This document shows, one piece after another, positions 45,434-53,835 of a stretch of DNA of 64,000 bases (positions within the stretch are counted from its first letter, which is position 1; each line of letters opens with the position of its first letter). Origin of the DNA: Lysinibacillus sp. G4S2. Its GTDB lineage: Bacteria; Bacillota; Bacilli; Bacillales_A; Planococcaceae. The stretch is taken from the NCBI RefSeq assembly GCF_030348505.1, contig NZ_JAUCFJ010000002.1, forward strand, positions 1,244,001-1,308,000, given 5' to 3'. The translations under genes and the position numbers were made by a program. Under the pieces are notes generated by a model. It did no database searches. It was not told the DNA's origin and saw only the letters and a list, made by a program, of their open reading frames with translations.

Positions 45434-46714
45434 ATGGATGTGGCAATGATGCAAATGATGTCCAAGACTATACCAGCTAAAACAGCAGCTACCAAACCTG
45501 CAACAGTAGGCAATGCTGATGTTAAAGCAAGTGAAACGTCGAAGAAAGAAAATCTCTCAACGTTTGGCTCTGTTTTTGGACAAATTATTTCTTCTTCCAA
45601 TCAAACACAGCAGTCTACAGAGTCTGCCGAAACAACAGATATAGCTGATTTAGAAGCAGTTTTAAACGCTGAGTCTATTGAAGATGTACTAGACTTACTA
45701 GATATTCCACACGACGATGGTTTGTTAATGCTTCAAGTTGGTGAGGAAGGCAAAGCTATTGGGATAGATGAAATGCTAAATCTAGATAATTTAATGGATG
45801 CATTAGGAATTGATTCAGAGCAGCTTCAAAAATTAGTACAACAGCTGCTAGGAGAAGATAAAGAAGCAAGTGATGTATGGGAGCTTTTAGCGCTAGTAGA
45901 TGCTCAGGCACCAATGCTTCAAGCGCAGGTTGTAACAGCTTTGCAAGGTGAAGGTCAAGTAACGCCGAAAGAAGTAACACAATTACTGCAAGTGTTAAAG
46001 TTGGCACAATTAGTCGGACAGAAAACAGACTTAACAGGTCAACAAGAAAGCTTGCTAACGAACGTTAAGAGTTTTTTAACTACAATGCAAACACAAGTAG
46101 AGACGATTCAAACTGCTCAGCAAGTAACAACTAAAACAACAGTAACACTTCCGTTACAGGGCTTCCAGCAAGTAGTGCAGCAAGTTCAAGTTACAAAGCA
46201 GACCGACACAAGTGCTAATGAGATGGTGACGGCCAATACAGTCCAAACAAAAGCAGACACATTCCAAGTAACATTGCCAGCAGCAAAACCAGCACAGTCT
46301 GAGGCATTACTGAAAGAGATGCAAGCGATCATCAATAGAGCTCAACTCTCTAATGCACAAGGGATTACACGTTTAACATTGAAATTGTACCCGGAAAATC
46401 TAGGATCAATTCGTATCGAGCTTGTGCAAAATGATGGAGTCCTCACAGCACGACTGCTTGCTTCAACAGCTCAAGGACGTGAGTTACTCGATAGTCAGGC
46501 ACATCAACTTAAGCAAGCCTTTGTACAGCAAAATATTCAAGTTGATCGTCTCGATATTGCTCAGTCATTGCAAGATGCAGACCGCCAACAACGCGACCAA
46601 AACTTCTTCAACAATTTCTTTAAGCAACAGCAGGAAGATGAGCAGGAGCAAAAAAGCGACGATGACGATGAAAGCAAGTCCTTTAGTGAATATTTAATAA
46701 GTGAGGAGGTGTAA
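45434..46714 (+). CDS. fliK: Flagellar hook-length control protein FliK
   Basis: FliK measures hook length and switches the export gate from hook to filament substrates by contacting FlhB. The 426-residue protein has a disordered glutamine/threonine-rich N-terminal part and the FliK C-terminal core with [20 protein letters not shown] and [23 protein letters not shown] 45434 is 7 nt after AGGAGG; ATG 45431 is an alternative. The acidic C-terminus ([15 protein letters not shown]) is unusual only in length. Compare the similar fold in ylqG. Confidence 0.93.
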   Translation: MDVAMMQMMSKTIPAKTAATKPATVGNADVKASETSKKENLSTFGSVFGQIISSSNQTQQSTESAETTDIADLEAVLNAESIEDVLDLLDIPHDDGLLMLQVGEEGKAIGIDEMLNLDNLMDALGIDSEQLQKLVQQLLGEDKEASDVWELLALVDAQAPMLQAQVVTALQGEGQVTPKEVTQLLQVLKLAQLVGQKTDLTGQQESLLTNVKSFLTTMQTQVETIQTAQQVTTKTTVTLPLQGFQQVVQQVQVTKQTDTSANEMVTANTVQTKADTFQVTLPAAKPAQSEALLKEMQAIINRAQLSNAQGITRLTLKLYPENLGSIRIELVQNDGVLTARLLASTAQGRELLDSQAHQLKQAFVQQNIQVDRLDIAQSLQDADRQQRDQNFFNNFFKQQQEDEQEQKSDDDDESKSFSEYLISEEV

Positions 46715-46716
46715 GT

Positions 46717-47415
46717 ATGGCAGATACAACAACTAAAGCACCCAAAACTGTCAACACAAAAGTAACGGATGACTTTTATCATTCCAGTTATAAGAAACCT
46801 ACGAAGCAAACAGGTAATAGTGAACTTGGGAAAGATGCTTTTCTTCAATTATTAATTACTCAATTACAACATCAAGATCCAACAAATCCTATGGATGATA
46901 GAGAATTTATTTCTCAGATGGCTCAGTTCTCTTCCTTAGAGCAAATGCAAAATATGACAAAAGCAATGGAAGCATTACTTGTCTCGCAGCAACAAACACA
47001 GATGATGGGTTATTCATCATTTGTTGGTAAAGAAGTGAAGTGGCATGAGATTACAGAAGAATTAGATGCAGAAAAAAAGCCGATTATTAAAGAAGGATCG
47101 GGTGTAATTCAATCTATTAAGTTTGTAGATGGTAATGTTAAGTTTGTATTAGAGGATGGTAAGGAAATTACCCCTGGCAATATCTCATCAATATTAGGTG
47201 GCTCAGGAACAAATTCGAATGATAACAATACGGTATCTGAATCTCCACTTGTACAGGCAAGCAAGTTAATCGGTAAAAAAGTTACGTATAAAGACGGTGA
47301 ACAAGAACTACAAGGCCGTATTGTTTCTGTAACGAATAAAGATGGCGTCATTCATTATGTATTAGACAATGATAAAAAATTAACAGATAAAGATTTTACC
47401 GTAATAAGCGAATAA
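46717..47415 (+). CDS. flgD: Flagellar hook assembly (cap) protein FlgD with extended C-terminus
   Basis: FlgD forms the scaffold cap on which hook subunits assemble. The 232-residue product has the conserved core [20 protein letters not shown] and [20 protein letters not shown] (about 37-78). Its C-terminal half carries two related SH3-like segments, one beginning [10 protein letters not shown] (about 103) and ending ITPGNISSI, the other [20 protein letters not shown] (about 185) ending [12 protein letters not shown]. subtilis FlgD is shorter. GGAGGTG precedes the ATG, and fliK ends 2 nt upstream. Confidence 0.94.
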   Translation: MADTTTKAPKTVNTKVTDDFYHSSYKKPTKQTGNSELGKDAFLQLLITQLQHQDPTNPMDDREFISQMAQFSSLEQMQNMTKAMEALLVSQQQTQMMGYSSFVGKEVKWHEITEELDAEKKPIIKEGSGVIQSIKFVDGNVKFVLEDGKEITPGNISSILGGSGTNSNDNNTVSESPLVQASKLIGKKVTYKDGEQELQGRIVSVTNKDGVIHYVLDNDKKLTDKDFTVISE

Positions 47416-47427
47416 AGGTGGAGAAAA

Positions 47428-47802
47428 ATGATGGATAAATTTTCAATTCATCGTGTACCATTGCATCCATCTATTCGCCAGACACAACCTACGCCATTAA
47501 AATCACAACAATCGTTTAAGGCTCATTTACAGGAAGCTACCAATCAACAAGAATTAAAAGTGAGCAAGCACGCAAATGAACGAATTATCGAGCGTAATAT
47601 AGCGATCTCAGAACAAGAATGGCAAGTTGTATCGGATAAGGTATTTGAAGCACACTCAAAAGGTGTCAAACAACCATTAGTCTTGATGGATCAAGCAGCT
47701 TTAATTGTCAGTGCTAAAAACGCTACTGTCATTACAGCAATGGACCGCACGGAAGCAAAGCAGCAAATATTTACTAATATTGATGGCACAATTGTGCTAT
47801 AA
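47428..47802 (+). CDS. Flagellar operon protein of the TIGR02530 type
   Basis: This 124-residue protein resembles the uncharacterised flagellar operon protein family I know as TIGR02530: a KHANERIIERNI motif, QEWQVVSDKVFEAHSKGVKQ, a central LIVSAKNATVITAMDR strand and a NIDGTIVL ending. It occurs between flgD and flgE in many Firmicutes but is absent from B. subtilis. No membrane helix or signal peptide is visible. A role in hook assembly is likely from position alone. AAGGTGG precedes tandem ATG codons. Confidence 0.85.
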   Translation: MMDKFSIHRVPLHPSIRQTQPTPLKSQQSFKAHLQEATNQQELKVSKHANERIIERNIAISEQEWQVVSDKVFEAHSKGVKQPLVLMDQAALIVSAKNATVITAMDRTEAKQQIFTNIDGTIVL

Positions 47803-47823
47803 GGGCTGGACCTTTGAAAGGAA

Positions 47824-47859
47824 GCCTCTGTGTGCTGATTGATAGAGGCACACAATTTT
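47824..47859 (+). other. Two mutually exclusive hairpins upstream of flgE
   Basis: GCCTCT (47824-47829) pairs with AGAGGC (47844-47849), while TGTGTGC (47829-47835) pairs with GCACACA (47848-47854). The stems share bases, so only one can form. The second is followed by ATTTTAAA. It lies between the TIGR02530-type gene and flgE. Confidence 0.35.
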
Positions 47860-47880
47860 AAATGAAGGGAGAACGACATT

Positions 47881-48858
47881 ATGTTACGTTCTATGTATTC
47901 AGGTATTTCAGGTCTTAAAAACTTCCAAACAAAGCTAGACGTTATTGGGAATAATATTTCTAACGTTAATACTTACGGCTTTAAAAAAGGTCGAGTAGTG
48001 TTTAAAGATTTAATGTCTCAAACACAGTCAGGGGCATCAGGTCCAACAGGTACAGTCGGAGGGGTGAACCCGAAACAAATAGGTCTTGGTTCACAACTTG
48101 CGGCAATTGATACGATTCATGGTGGTGGTTCGCTACAAGGTACAGGACGCGGGCTAGATGTAGCTATTGAAGGCGAAGGGTTTTTTATAGCGACAGGCTA
48201 TGATAGCAATTCAACAGGACCAATTACACCAATTACAGATTTAAAATATACACGTGCTGGGAACTTTTATTTAGATAAAGATGGATTTTTAGTCAATCAA
48301 GATGGTAGATATATGTTAGCTGTCACGCCTAATCAAGGCTCTTCACCAACTACCCCATCTTGGGATCCAACAAGTCCTGATGACATGTCGAATTATCAAA
48401 ACTTAACACCGACTGGTGGAACGGCAGTGACGCCAGATCCTGTTGTGAAATCGGGTAATGATCCAGCTGCAATCGGTGATACAGGTTATATTCAAATCCC
48501 GACAAACGCACAATCGATGTCGATTGCATTAGACGGTAAAGTAACATTTACTGGATCTGACGGTGTTTTATACTACGGTGGACAATTAGTGATGGCGAAG
48601 TTTGCTAACCCAGGTGGTTTACAAAAAGAAGGTAGTAACTATTACGTTCCTAGTGCCAATTCAGGTGATGCCTTTTATGCTGCTGGTACAAATGATGGTA
48701 TGGGGAAAGCTGTTGCTGGTTCATTAGAAATGTCCAACGTTGACCTATCTGAAGAATTTACAGAGATGATTGTTGCACAACGTGGTTTCCAAGCAAATAC
48801 GCGTATTATTACAACATCCGATGAAATTCTGCAAGAGTTAGTAAACTTAAAACGATAG
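47881..48858 (+). CDS. flgE: Flagellar hook protein FlgE (annotated FlgG in some genomes)
   Basis: This is the major hook subunit by position after flgD. The 325-residue protein begins LRSMYSGISGLKNFQTKLDV and has IGNNISNVNTYGFKKGRVVF, GRGLDVAIEGEGFFIA and a C-terminal EMSNVDLSEEFTEMIVAQRG, QANTRIITTSDEIL pair of rod/hook-family motifs. In B. subtilis the gene at this place was long called flgG and later recognised as the hook gene. GGGAGAA lies before the ATG. Confidence 0.93.
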   Translation: MLRSMYSGISGLKNFQTKLDVIGNNISNVNTYGFKKGRVVFKDLMSQTQSGASGPTGTVGGVNPKQIGLGSQLAAIDTIHGGGSLQGTGRGLDVAIEGEGFFIATGYDSNSTGPITPITDLKYTRAGNFYLDKDGFLVNQDGRYMLAVTPNQGSSPTTPSWDPTSPDDMSNYQNLTPTGGTAVTPDPVVKSGNDPAAIGDTGYIQIPTNAQSMSIALDGKVTFTGSDGVLYYGGQLVMAKFANPGGLQKEGSNYYVPSANSGDAFYAAGTNDGMGKAVAGSLEMSNVDLSEEFTEMIVAQRGFQANTRIITTSDEILQELVNLKR

Positions 48859-48891
48859 TTTGAAAGATTGTAAAAAAACATAATTTTTTTT

Positions 48892-48930
48892 GAGGGAGGG
48901 TCGGGCCGGCTCTCGCGCTAGACCCGGCCC
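48892..48930 (+). promoter_or_regulatory. Ribosome site plus G+C-rich hairpin before swrD
   Basis: GAGGGAGGG (48892-48900) is followed by GGGCCGG (48903-48909), a 14-nt loop and CCGGCCC (48924-48930), a perfect 7-bp G/C stem in an A+T-rich genome. Unfolded, the ribosome site would be 37 nt from ATG 48938, too far; folded, the hairpin leaves 9 nt, the normal spacing. It looks inserted between a standard ribosome site and its start codon. Confidence 0.6.
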
Positions 48931-48937
48931 TATTTCA

Positions 48938-49159
48938 ATGATTGAACTAACACGTCTAAATGGCAAAGCATTTACATTGAATGCTTTATACATAGAAACG
49001 GTCGAATCTTTTCCGGACACGACCATCACATTAACGACTGGAACCAAAATCATTGTTTTACAGAGTGAAGATGAGGTGCGACAAAGGGTAAAAGCCTTTT
49101 ATAAAAATATACAAATACTATCAAACCCGCATCTACGAGGTGAAGAAGATGAAGAATAA
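48938..49159 (+). CDS. swrD: SwrD/FlbD-family flagellar protein (YlzI)
   Basis: SwrD supports flagellar power and swarming in B. subtilis. The 73-residue protein begins MIELTRLNGKAFTLNALYIE and has the FlbD core TVESFPDTTITLTTGTKIIV. I start at ATG 48938; an in-frame TTG at 48890 would add 16 arginine/glycine/proline residues encoded by the G+C-rich hairpin and has no ribosome site of its own. The 3' end overlaps fliL. Confidence 0.88.
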   Translation: MIELTRLNGKAFTLNALYIETVESFPDTTITLTTGTKIIVLQSEDEVRQRVKAFYKNIQILSNPHLRGEEDEE

Positions 49160-49577
49160 CAAAATGTTAACGATGATTATCATCGTGCTAGTAGCAATCA
49201 TACTTATCGGGGGTATTGCTGTTTTCTTGTTTACCCAATTTAATAAGCCAGCAGGAACTCTTGAACCAACAATTGATGAAATCGTAGAAGCTTCTGTTGA
49301 AATTCCGGAAATTACTACAAATTTAGCTGATAACAAAATTGTACGTTTGTCGTTAAAAATTCAAACAACAAATAAAGATGCAGCTGCCGAGTTAACGAAG
49401 CGTGATTTCCAAGTGAAAAATATTGTTATTCAAGAGCTTTCCGAGATGGAACAAAAAGATTTAGAAGGTAAGCAAGGTAAACAAGTTTTCCAAAAATCAT
49501 TAAAAACCCGATTAAATGAATTGATGCAAGAGGGAGAAGTTCAGGAGATTTATATTACCTCCTTCATCACTCAATAA
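49149..49577 (+). CDS. fliL: Flagellar basal-body-associated protein FliL
   Basis: FliL is a single-span membrane protein that supports stator function. The 142-residue product has an N-terminal membrane helix (about 5-28, MLTMIIIVLVAIILIGGIAV), then an extracytoplasmic domain with EITTNLADNKIVRLSLKIQT and the C-terminal ELMQEGEVQEIYITSFITQ. ATG 49149 is 8 nt after GAGG; the upstream GTG 49140 overlaps the ribosome site. It overlaps swrD by 11 nt. Confidence 0.93.
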   Translation: MKNNKMLTMIIIVLVAIILIGGIAVFLFTQFNKPAGTLEPTIDEIVEASVEIPEITTNLADNKIVRLSLKIQTTNKDAAAELTKRDFQVKNIVIQELSEMEQKDLEGKQGKQVFQKSLKTRLNELMQEGEVQEIYITSFITQ

Positions 49578-49608
49578 TAAAGAAACTGCTTGAAATGGAG
49601 GTGGGCAA

Positions 49609-50604
49609 ATGGCAGGAGATGTGTTATCTCAATCTGAGATAGATGCGCTGCTTTCCGCAATATCAACAGGGGAAATGTCAGCGGACGACATAAAAAAAGA
49701 GGACGAAGGGCGCAAGGTTAAGGTTTATGACTTTAAACGAGCACTGCGTTTCTCAAAAGATCAAATCCGAAGTTTGACCCGAATACACGAAAATTTTGCA
49801 CGACTACTGACAACTTTTTTTTCAGCACAGCTAAGAAGCTATGTTCAGATTACGGTTGCATCAGTGGACCAAATACCATTTGAAGAGTTTGTACGTTCGA
49901 TTCCGAATATGACACTCATTAATGTGTTTGAAGTGCCACCATTAGATGGTAATATACTGATGGAAATAAATCCGAACATTGCCTACTCGATGTTAGATCG
50001 TTTAATGGGCGGTAGCGGGGCGAGTCATAGTAATGTCGATAACTTAACAGAAATTGAAACGAAAATTATGACGAACCTTTTTGAACGGTCATTCGACAAC
50101 TTACGCGAGGCGTGGGAAAATGTTGCGGAAATTGATCCAATTTTAGTAGAGCTTGAGGTCAACCCTCAATTCTTACAAATGATTTCACCCAATGAAACGG
50201 TTGTCGTTATTTCATTAAATACGATCATCGGTGAGACAAGTGGAATGATTAATATTTGTATTCCGCATGTTGTACTGGAACCAATTGTTCCAAATCTTTC
50301 TGTTCGCTACTGGATGCAGACAAATACAAAAGAGATGTCTCCAGAGCAAACAAAAATGCTTGAAACACGAGTGAAACAAGCAAAACTACCTCTTTCCGTC
50401 GAACTTGGTATTACAGACATCACCATTGAGGATTTCCTTACAATGCAGATTGGAGATGTCATTCAATTAGAACAAAAAATTGAAGACCCATTACTATTAA
50501 AAGTAGGAACATTACCGAAATTCACTGTTCAACCAGGAAAGCAAGGCAAAAAATTAGCAATCCAGATTATCGACCCTTTGAAAGGAGGAGACGAAGATGA
50601 GTGA
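49609..50604 (+). CDS. fliM: Flagellar motor switch protein FliM
   Basis: FliM is the C-ring subunit that binds phospho-CheY. The 331-residue protein has the N-terminal CheY-binding motif LSQSEIDALLSAI (5-17), a CheC-like middle domain with FARLLTTFFSAQLRSYVQIT and GGSGASHSNVDNLTEIETKI, and a C-terminal FliN-like domain with VELGITDITIEDFLTMQIGD. GGAGGTG precedes the ATG. It overlaps fliY by 8 nt. Confidence 0.97.
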   Translation: MAGDVLSQSEIDALLSAISTGEMSADDIKKEDEGRKVKVYDFKRALRFSKDQIRSLTRIHENFARLLTTFFSAQLRSYVQITVASVDQIPFEEFVRSIPNMTLINVFEVPPLDGNILMEINPNIAYSMLDRLMGGSGASHSNVDNLTEIETKIMTNLFERSFDNLREAWENVAEIDPILVELEVNPQFLQMISPNETVVVISLNTIIGETSGMINICIPHVVLEPIVPNLSVRYWMQTNTKEMSPEQTKMLETRVKQAKLPLSVELGITDITIEDFLTMQIGDVIQLEQKIEDPLLLKVGTLPKFTVQPGKQGKKLAIQIIDPLKGGDEDE

Positions 50605-51820
50605 TGAAATGCTCTCCCAAGAAGAAATTGAAGCGTTATTAAGGGGCGAGACGTTGGAAGATAACAACAGCGACACTGAAGCTTCTAAAGATGAAGACAC
50701 AAATGATTTACGAGTAGAGGATTACCTCGATTCGTTTGCCCAAGATGCATTAGGTGAGGTGGGGAATATATCCTTCGGTAGCTCTGCTACAGCACTTTCA
50801 GCGTTATTAGGTCAAAAAGTAGATATTACTACGCCAAGTATTTCAATGATTAACCGTAACAAATTAGAAGAGGAATTTCCTCATCCTTATGTAGCCGTAC
50901 AGGTTGAATATACGATTGGATTATCAGGTATGAATTTACTTGTTATTAAGCAATCCGATGCAGCGATTATTGCTGATTTAATGTTAGGTGGAGATGGCTT
51001 AAATCCGAAACCAGACCTAGGTGAAATTCAGCTAAGTGCTGTTCAAGAAGCTATGAATCAAATGATGGGTTCTGCGGCTACTTCAATGTCAACAGTGTTC
51101 AATAAAAAAGTGGATATTTCTCCACCAACAATTGATTTAATGAATATTTCTCAAAATGAAGGGCGAGAAAATATTCCTGAAGATGATTTACTTGTAAAAG
51201 TATCCTTCAGATTAAAAATCGGTAATTTAATTGATTCAAATTTAATGCAATTATTACCGCTTAAATTTAGTCAAAACATTGTAAAGTCTCTATTAGGAGA
51301 AACAGAATCAATCGAAGAACCTGTGGCTGCAACAATAGCGCCTGAAGCACCAGTAGCAACGCCGCCAGTGCAACCACAAGCACCTGTAACACAAGCGCCA
51401 CCTGCACAACCTGTTTATCAACAGCAGGCAGCACCAGTACAGCAACCAATGTATCAAGAGCAACAACAGATTTCTCAAGCAACAAGACCTGCTCAACCTG
51501 TCAATGTTCAACAAGCGCAGTTTGCAAGTTTTGATACAAATGTTATCTCGCAATCTGAAGCTAGAAATTTAAATATGCTACTTGATATTCCATTGCAAGT
51601 TACTGTAGAGTTAGGACGTACAAAGCGTTCTGTTAAAGAGATTTTAGAACTATCTAGTGGTTCGATTATTGAGCTAGATAAATTAGCTGGTGAACCGGTT
51701 GATATTTTAGTAAATAGCAATTTAATCGCTAAAGGTGAAGTCGTTGTTATTGATGAAAACTTCGGTGTCCGCATTACAGATGTTTTAAGTCAAGCAGAGC
51801 GTTTAAATAATTTAAGATAG
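50597..51820 (+). CDS. fliY: Flagellar motor switch phosphatase FliY
   Basis: FliY is the Gram-positive switch protein that both builds the C ring and removes phosphate from CheY. The 407-residue product starts with LSQEEIEALLRGE (CheY-binding-like), then CheC-type phosphatase motifs (DALGEVGNISFGSSATALSA and VQEAMNQMMGSAATSMSTVF), a proline/glutamine-rich linker (about 240-310) and a FliN domain with LDIPLQVTVELGRTKRSVKE. GGAGGAG precedes the ATG, inside fliM. Confidence 0.96.
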   Translation: MSDEMLSQEEIEALLRGETLEDNNSDTEASKDEDTNDLRVEDYLDSFAQDALGEVGNISFGSSATALSALLGQKVDITTPSISMINRNKLEEEFPHPYVAVQVEYTIGLSGMNLLVIKQSDAAIIADLMLGGDGLNPKPDLGEIQLSAVQEAMNQMMGSAATSMSTVFNKKVDISPPTIDLMNISQNEGRENIPEDDLLVKVSFRLKIGNLIDSNLMQLLPLKFSQNIVKSLLGETESIEEPVAATIAPEAPVATPPVQPQAPVTQAPPAQPVYQQQAAPVQQPMYQEQQQISQATRPAQPVNVQQAQFASFDTNVISQSEARNLNMLLDIPLQVTVELGRTKRSVKEILELSSGSIIELDKLAGEPVDILVNSNLIAKGEVVVIDENFGVRITDVLSQAERLNNLR

Positions 51821-51841
51821 TTTCAATTGGAGGAGTTAACG

Positions 51842-52204
51842 ATGTCTAAAAGAATTTTAATTGTAGACGACGCTGCATTCATGCGCATGATGATCAAGGA
51901 TATTTTATCGAAAAATGGGTTTGAAGTTGTTGGGGAGGCAGCTGATGGTTTACAAGCTGTTGAAAAGTACAACGAATTAAAGCCAGATTTAGTAACGATG
52001 GATATTACAATGCCTGAAATGGACGGTATTGCTGCTCTTAAAGCGATTAAGGGTTCAGATCCAAATGCAACTGTCATTATGTGTTCAGCAATGGGACAAC
52101 AAGCAATGGTAATCGATGCAATTCAAGCTGGTGCGAAAGACTTTATCGTTAAGCCTTTCCAAGCTGATCGTGTAATTGAAGCGATCCAAAAAGCTTTAGG
52201 ATGA
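51842..52204 (+). CDS. cheY: Chemotaxis response regulator CheY
   Basis: CheY-P binds FliM/FliY to bias motor rotation. The 120-residue receiver domain has the acidic pair Asp9/Asp10 (LIVDDAAFMR), phosphorylation site Asp54 in VTMDITMPEMDG, a conserved Ser/Thr site in MCSAMGQQ and Lys in FIVKPFQ. ATG 51842 is 8 nt after GGAGG. As in B. subtilis, it is embedded in the flagellar structural genes, not beside cheA. Confidence 0.96.
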   Translation: MSKRILIVDDAAFMRMMIKDILSKNGFEVVGEAADGLQAVEKYNELKPDLVTMDITMPEMDGIAALKAIKGSDPNATVIMCSAMGQQAMVIDAIQAGAKDFIVKPFQADRVIEAIQKALG

Positions 52205-52208
52205 TTGC

Positions 52209-52886
52209 ATGCGAATGTTAAAATCATTTCGTCTAACGATGATTTTCGCATTTCTTGTATCCTTCCTGTTTTTGTACCCTACAACGACTTTAGTGTATGC
52301 AGACTCTAACACGAATAGTGTAGATGACTGTATCAATAAAGGCGATTGTGCAAAAGATAGTGATCCAGCTGCTAAGAAAGATGATGCAAATCAACAAGCA
52401 GCTGGAGACATATCTGCATGGGAATACATAAAAATGGTTTTGGCGCTTATTTTTGTTGTAGCTTTATTCTATGGATTGATGAAGTTTTTAAATAAAAGAA
52501 ATTTAAACTTTCAACGTAATCAATTGGTACAAAATTTAGGCGGTTTATCGTTAGGTGCTCATAAGTCGGTACAACTATTACAAGTAGGTAAAACACTGTA
52601 TTTAGTTGGGGTCGGTGAGGATGTACAGTTGATACGTGAAATTACTGATCCTGATGAAGTTGCATCACTTTTAGCACTTTATAATGAACGACAAGAACTT
52701 GCAGCAACATCACCGTATATTGCAGAAGTATTATCTAAGTTTAAAAGAAAAAATAATGAGAATTCATCAAAGAAGCAAAAACAAAACTCTTTTGGTGAAC
52801 TATTTGAAAAAAAGATTTCTGAAATTAAACAGGAGCGCAGTGAAGAACTGGAGAGATGGAAGCAAAAGGAGAATGAAGATAAATGA
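52209..52886 (+). CDS. fliO: Flagellar biosynthetic protein FliO/FliZ
   Basis: FliO helps assemble the FliP export-gate complex. The 225-residue protein has a signal-like N-terminus (about 1-30), a short hydrophilic loop with two cysteines (DDCINKGDCAKD), a membrane helix (about 77-95, MVLALIFVVALFYGLMKFL), a cytosolic FliO domain with VQNLGGLSLGAHKSVQLLQV and a basic tail. In B. subtilis it is named fliZ. It overlaps fliP by 4 nt. Confidence 0.9.
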   Translation: MRMLKSFRLTMIFAFLVSFLFLYPTTTLVYADSNTNSVDDCINKGDCAKDSDPAAKKDDANQQAAGDISAWEYIKMVLALIFVVALFYGLMKFLNKRNLNFQRNQLVQNLGGLSLGAHKSVQLLQVGKTLYLVGVGEDVQLIREITDPDEVASLLALYNERQELAATSPYIAEVLSKFKRKNNENSSKKQKQNSFGELFEKKISEIKQERSEELERWKQKENEDK

Positions 52887-53548
52887 ATGATGTAATCAAT
52901 ATTTTTTCCAACAGCGATCCGACAAACGTCTCAACTTCTATTAAGCTCCTTTTAATGTTAACAGTTTTATCACTTGCTCCAAGTATTTTGATTTTAATGA
53001 CATCGTTTACACGAATTGTTATTGTGCTATCGTTTGTTCGTACGGCATTGGCGACACAGCAAATGCCTCCGAACCAGGTCATTGTAGGTCTTTCGTTGTT
53101 TTTAACTTTCTTTATCATGGCTCCAACTTTTCAAGAGGTCAATAAAGAGGCATTACAGCCATTATTTGCTGAAGAAATTGGGCTTGATGAAGCGTACGAT
53201 CGGGCAAGCGTGCCGTTTAAAGAGTTTATGAGTAAGCATACAAGGCAAAAGGACCTTGATTTATTTTTAAAGTATAATCAAGCGGAAAAGCCAGCATCTG
53301 TAGAAGAAATTCCCCTTACTATGCTAGTACCTGCTTTCGCATTGAGTGAGATTAAAACAGCGTTCCAAATTGGTTTTATGATTTTTATTCCATTCCTTGT
53401 AATCGATATGATTGTCGCAAGTACGCTAATGTCGATGGGGATGATGATGTTACCGCCGGTTATGATTTCATTGCCGTTTAAGATTTTATTATTTGTACTC
53501 GTAGATGGTTGGTATCTGGTGATAAAATCATTATTACAAAGTTTTTAG
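52883..53548 (+). CDS. fliP: Flagellar export gate protein FliP
   Basis: FliP forms the core pore with FliQ and FliR. The 221-residue membrane protein has about four hydrophobic helices and family motifs LTVLSLAPSILILMTSFTRI, PPNQVIVGLSLFLTFFIMAP, and the C-terminal MMLPPVMISLPFKILLFVLV DGW stretch. The ATG is inside the fliO end. The length equals that of B. subtilis FliP. Confidence 0.97.
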   Translation: MNDVINIFSNSDPTNVSTSIKLLLMLTVLSLAPSILILMTSFTRIVIVLSFVRTALATQQMPPNQVIVGLSLFLTFFIMAPTFQEVNKEALQPLFAEEIGLDEAYDRASVPFKEFMSKHTRQKDLDLFLKYNQAEKPASVEEIPLTMLVPAFALSEIKTAFQIGFMIFIPFLVIDMIVASTLMSMGMMMLPPVMISLPFKILLFVLVDGWYLVIKSLLQSF

Positions 53549-53561
53549 GGGATGATACAGT

Positions 53562-53831
53562 ATGACAGGTGAAATGGTTATTTCAATTGCAGAGCGTGCC
53601 ATTATGATTATCCTTCTAACAAGCGGTCCGCTACTATTAGTTGCTTTAATCGTTGGTTTAGCGGTAAGTATTTTTCAGGCAACAACTTCGATTCAAGAGC
53701 AAACGTTAGCATTCGTTCCAAAAATCATCGCTGTATTAGTGGCCATCGTATTTTTCGGTCCATGGATGTTAACACAGGTGACAAGCTATGCGAGAGACAT
53801 TTTTGAGAATTTAACGCGTTATATAGGGTGA
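53562..53831 (+). CDS. fliQ: Flagellar export gate protein FliQ
   Basis: FliQ contributes helical hairpins to the export gate. The 89-residue protein has two membrane helices (about 15-40 and 52-75) and the motifs PLLLVALIVGLAVSIFQATT and SIQEQTLAFVPKIIAVLVAI characteristic of FliQ. A ribosome site GGGGAT precedes the ATG. It lies between fliP (13-nt gap) and fliR (4-nt gap). Confidence 0.97.
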   Translation: MTGEMVISIAERAIMIILLTSGPLLLVALIVGLAVSIFQATTSIQEQTLAFVPKIIAVLVAIVFFGPWMLTQVTSYARDIFENLTRYIG

Positions 53832-53835
53832 GTAG

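Noticed and set aside
47824-47854. H-type pseudoknot upstream of flgE
   Set aside because: The two stems share bases, and a trimmed version would need a zero-length loop crossing a stem; they can only be alternatives.
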